Below, piece after piece: positions 61,112 through 64,000 of a DNA stretch of 64,000 nt (position 1 is its first letter; each line of letters opens with the position of its first letter). Source of the DNA: Schizochytrium sp. TIO01 (taxonomy: Eukaryota > Sar > Bigyra > Thraustochytrida > Thraustochytriidae); assembly GCA_004764695.1 (NCBI GenBank), contig SMSO01000006.1, positions 1,158,859 to 1,222,858 on the forward strand, written 5' to 3'. The position numbers and the translations under genes are program-made. The notes beneath the pieces were generated by a model. It saw only the letters and a list, made by a program, of their open reading frames with translations, did no database searches and was not told where the DNA came from.

Positions 61112-64000
61112 TCACCCAAGCATTGCTTTGCGCGCTATGTTTAGATCTGTGTGACATTCATGCTCAAGCTCAGTAATGGACTGCTGGCATCTAGCAAGAC
61201 GCAGACGAAGGTCCCAGAGCTCTTTTCCCTTAGAACCAAGCTGGCTAATTCTTTGATCTTGAACATGATGACTCAAATTCGCGACTGTCCCGCGAGAACG
61301 TGCTGATGCAAATGAAGCAAAGCTTGATACAGAGCTATTGTCTGATTTCGTTTCTTCTAACTCAAGAGAAGGTGCACGAGATTTATTCGTCATTGGTGAT
61401 CCTAGATAAAGCACCATCTGTCTCCACCTTGCAAGAGCAACACGAAGGACATCATGCTCACTATGTTGTCGGAAGAAATCAACAATTCGATCGATTGCCC
61501 ATGTATATTCAATTGTACGCAACATATCATAACGTTTCCAGGCTTCGAAGGCGTGTCTTATAGTAATACGGGTCACTACATCACCTAAATACTGACCTTG
61601 CATCTGATTTTTCCATGCATCGAAGGCTTGACTCAGTGCATATGTTTTGGTACGCTTCAAGTGTGCGGTAAAGGCTTCTGTAATAAGAACAAGAGCATAA
61701 GAGCATTCAACATTACGAGTGACAACGAATCGTTTCCAGCCTTCAATACCACGCCTCATTTGGTGGTGAGAGAGGGTATTTCCAATAGCCGACTGCAGTG
61801 CTGTAAGGCCAGCCCAGCGTCTCCACAAAGTAAAAGCTTTATTAAGCTTTGTATGTAGAGTGTCATGCTCGTAGTGTACGAAAATATCTGTAATTGTGCT
61901 GATGGCATAGCTCACCTCCATGTTCCGTATCATAATAAACTTTTTCCAGCGGCTTAAAGAAGACTGTAGTCGGTTTCGCGTGATAACCTGATGCACCAAC
62001 CGCATGAAAATTGCAGCATTACTTGCAGCATAGGCTTCTTTGAAACGATCCCAAGCTTTTCTTAGAGAATATTGTGAGACAAATTGTTCTAAGGCCACGA
62101 GAGCAGAACTTTGTTCGAGCATAAGAACCATAATAAACTGCTTCCATCGATCAAACCCCCGTTGTAAGCTTATCCGGCTCCAAACACGAGAAACCACATC
62201 TTGCAATGTGTGGGAGGCTGTATTGATTTTAGCATGTTTGTACCATATATCGAAAGAGTCGCGTAGACAATATCTGTTTCGACCTTGGCTAAGACGACGC
62301 AGTTGTTTTCGAACTCGAACATTCAATGTCCAGCAGTCCCAAGCTACTGCAATTGACCGCCAGCGATATCTTCGAAACCACATATAGACTTTCCAGCTGC
62401 TCCAAGCACCTAGGAGTCGTGAGCGTCTTAGAATAGGGTCCATAGCAAGTTCTGAAGCAACGAACGCAAGCCATAATCCCCATGCTCGGCGGATGAAACG
62501 AAACTGAATTGCTTGAACAACTACATAAACCCTAGTAATAGCTTTAGAGCGCAAGAGATGTTTCTGAAGAGAAGCTCCGGATTCTTCTTGCTTGATTTCT
62601 GTTTGAAATCTCTCTCTCCACCTGCAGAAATAAAAATTCAAGACTTTGAATCTCTTGCTGCGTAGAAACATACGAATCAAAGCAGTGCGAGCCTTAGCAA
62701 GCATATCTAGATTCCCAGCGCTACGTCTAGACTCGTGCCTATGACTCGGGCTGACACAATCTTCTGAAGTTTCACTAAACAATCTTGTTTGCGTACCCAT
62801 GCCGGAATTATGATAACACCCCCCTGCTTCTCGATGGTGAAAGGAACATGAATCGTGCTGAGGAATGCATGGTTGGGTTTTCCTTTTGCAGTAGCTTGTA
62901 TTCGGTGTGTTAAAATGACAACCATCACCACTGGAGGGAAATTGAGTAGTATGATGAAAGCCACACGAACAACACATCGTGTTAAGCTGAGATCTAGGAC
63001 AACTGCAAGATTGCTTATATGCACAGCCCTCGTACGCTCTGCTGGATTCCTTACTCTGGGCCATTAAAGGGTCATGAGTTATCGACGTGTAAGAAGGTTC
63101 GTCAACTGTTGGCGAAGATGCACATACACGGATATCTGCACGACAAGTTGTTGATATAGGCGCACCATGTAACTCGTTGAATATAATACGTAAACCATTT
63201 GGAGAGGAGGCACTTGCTTGAACGGCAGTGATGTAAAGACTCAAAAGGGTCACAGCGGCTTCAGCGCCTCGATTTAGAATTCCAGACAAATGAAGCATTC
63301 GTTCCTCGGATAAAGCAAATGCGAGTACTCCTCCATCTGCAGAGCTTGTCCAGGATTCAATCTCAGAAAGTTTGATGTTTATAACTTCACGGCTGACTGT
63401 ACAAATATGAATGCCTCCTAAGTTAATTGCAAACCATAACACGGAGGTAGGCGAAGCAATATCATCAGATGCAGGGTATCCGTAGACAAAATTGCTTGTC
63501 AGTTCAATATTTCCCATTCGTCTATTATCACTGTGGAAAGGAGCTGCTGAGTTCTTTGACGACTTTTCATCTCTTTCTTTCTGTGAAATTGATGTTCCTT
63601 GAGTCAAAGGCCAACTTGCGTGCACACGATCCGCATAAAAGAAGTCAGCAGCCCAGAGGGAGTCAAATAATCGTTGAGATGTCTGAACAAATAGATTCCT
63701 TCGACCTTGATAATCTGAGCACAACCGTGGATAAAGTTCACCATATGAGCCAAGAGCTTGAGATAGTACTGCAGGGAGGCCAGCACGTCCACAAAGTGCT
63801 TCCGGATCAAATTCTGACGAAAAAGAATACAAAACTCCAGCTGCATATTGGGGTAAGACCAATTCAACATCACTCGTCGCACCCAGATAGGCAAGCGCCA
63901 ATAGCTCACCGGCATGTATAACCTGTGAAGCTCTAAAGTGCCCGTGTTGCAGACGGAAGAGAGCCTCTCGAAACATAAGCTCGGTATGTACCTTCGCTGA
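61112..64000 (-). CDS. FERM-domain protein with about 13 SFI1-type repeats, 5' end outside the window
   Basis: The frame is open to the right edge, and the codons before the first ATG (63976) read SAKVHTEL, so the start probably lies outside. The first ~260 residues look like a FERM domain: LFRLQHGHFRASQVIHAGEL (helical lobe), LFDSLWAADFFYADRVH, and VLWFAINLGGIHICT with LSEIESWTSS (C lobe). A His/Cys-rich linker (CSCPRSQLNTMCCSCGFHH) follows. Residues ~430-860 carry repeated A-x7-W-K/R units, e.g. FDRWKQFIM, LSRWKKFIM, GIEGWKRFVV, AFDAWKNQMQ and AFEAWKRYDM. These are SFI1 repeats that bind centrin at centrosomes, basal bodies or contractile fibres. A membrane-to-centrin-fibre linker is the inferred role. 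Confidence 0.8.
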   Translation of the reverse strand, partial: SAKVHTELMFREALFRLQHGHFRASQVIHAGELLALAYLGATSDVELVLPQYAAGVLYSFSSEFDPEALCGRAGLPAVLSQALGSYGELYPRLCSDYQGRRNLFVQTSQRLFDSLWAADFFYADRVHASWPLTQGTSISQKERDEKSSKNSAAPFHSDNRRMGNIELTSNFVYGYPASDDIASPTSVLWFAINLGGIHICTVSREVINIKLSEIESWTSSADGGVLAFALSEERMLHLSGILNRGAEAAVTLLSLYITAVQASASSPNGLRIIFNELHGAPISTTCRADIRVCASSPTVDEPSYTSITHDPLMAQSKESSRAYEGCAYKQSCSCPRSQLNTMCCSCGFHHTTQFPSSGDGCHFNTPNTSYCKRKTQPCIPQHDSCSFHHREAGGCYHNSGMGTQTRLFSETSEDCVSPSHRHESRRSAGNLDMLAKARTALIRMFLRSKRFKVLNFYFCRWRERFQTEIKQEESGASLQKHLLRSKAITRVYVVVQAIQFRFIRRAWGLWLAFVASELAMDPILRRSRLLGAWSSWKVYMWFRRYRWRSIAVAWDCWTLNVRVRKQLRRLSQGRNRYCLRDSFDIWYKHAKINTASHTLQDVVSRVWSRISLQRGFDRWKQFIMVLMLEQSSALVALEQFVSQYSLRKAWDRFKEAYAASNAAIFMRLVHQVITRNRLQSSLSRWKKFIMIRNMEVSYAISTITDIFVHYEHDTLHTKLNKAFTLWRRWAGLTALQSAIGNTLSHHQMRRGIEGWKRFVVTRNVECSYALVLITEAFTAHLKRTKTYALSQAFDAWKNQMQGQYLGDVVTRITIRHAFEAWKRYDMLRTIEYTWAIDRIVDFFRQHSEHDVLRVALARWRQMVLYLGSPMTNKSRAPSLELEETKSDNSSVSSFASFASARSRGTVANLSHHVQDQRISQLGSKGKELWDLRLRLARCQQSITELEHECHTDLNIARKAMLG

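Overview
This is a stretch of eukaryotic nuclear genome. It carries cytosolic ribosomal protein genes (RPL10 end, RPL38), the ribosome-assembly factor RPF2, a spliceosomal cyclophilin (PPIH), a V-ATPase assembly factor (VMA12/TMEM199), a cohesion clamp-loader subunit (CTF8), and a U-box E4 ligase (UFD2). Most coding regions are long single exons, but at least four genes have GT-AG introns with extended donors (GTAAGT type). The mix of gene-family features (a plant/stramenopile-like polyamine transporter, a FERM/SFI1-repeat protein, a DGQHR-domain protein, tyrosinase, a piggyBac-like element) suggests a heterotrophic protist. A stramenopile such as a labyrinthulomycete is my guess, and it is not proven by anything in the window.

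0-13 kb: the end of RPL10; a 653-residue coiled-coil protein; an N-myristoylated EF-hand protein; UFD2/UBE4; a membrane-anchored ABHD1/3-type hydrolase. 12.5-24.8 kb: a two-exon gene for a short basic, probably mitochondrial protein; a DGQHR-domain protein; ribokinase; RPF2; RPL38, whose first coding exon appears to be only the ATG; and a two-exon SANT-domain protein. 25-33 kb: a low-confidence hypothetical reading frame; a HemK/PrmC glutamine methyltransferase; an acidic nuclear-type protein; a protein with a FAIM-like N-terminus and a Ser/Pro/Gln-rich tail.

33.3-37.8 kb is a complete-looking DNA transposon, about 4.5 kb. Its ends are inverted repeats (CCCTGGCTA) flanked by ATAT on both sides, with long palindromes near the ends. 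It has one uninterrupted 1171-codon transposase frame. The transposase is piggyBac-like (DDD core, MGGVD motif, C-terminal Cys/His domain), but a SAP-like helix pair and a YqaJ-type PD-(D/E)XK nuclease sit between the second and third catalytic aspartates. This is the most unusual object in the window.

37.8-47.3 kb: a polyamine/amino-acid transporter, a myristoylated tandem-BSD protein, PPIH and a PP2C phosphatase. 47.3-53.1 kb is gene-poor and full of microsatellites. 53.1-64 kb: an isovaleryl-CoA dehydrogenase; CTF8; VMA12; a three-exon 95-residue coiled-coil gene whose stop codon overlaps the VMA12 stop and which resembles the N-terminal coil of FLASH/CASP8AP2; a tyrosinase-like membrane protein whose second copper site is split by two membrane helices; and a FERM protein with about 13 SFI1-type (centrin-binding) repeats running off the right edge.

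There is no operon-like organisation. Genes lie on both strands with intergenic gaps of about 0.4-2.6 kb. I recognised no tRNA, rRNA, snRNA or CRISPR array. All assignments come from motif and family recognition by eye; no database search or splice-site program was run.
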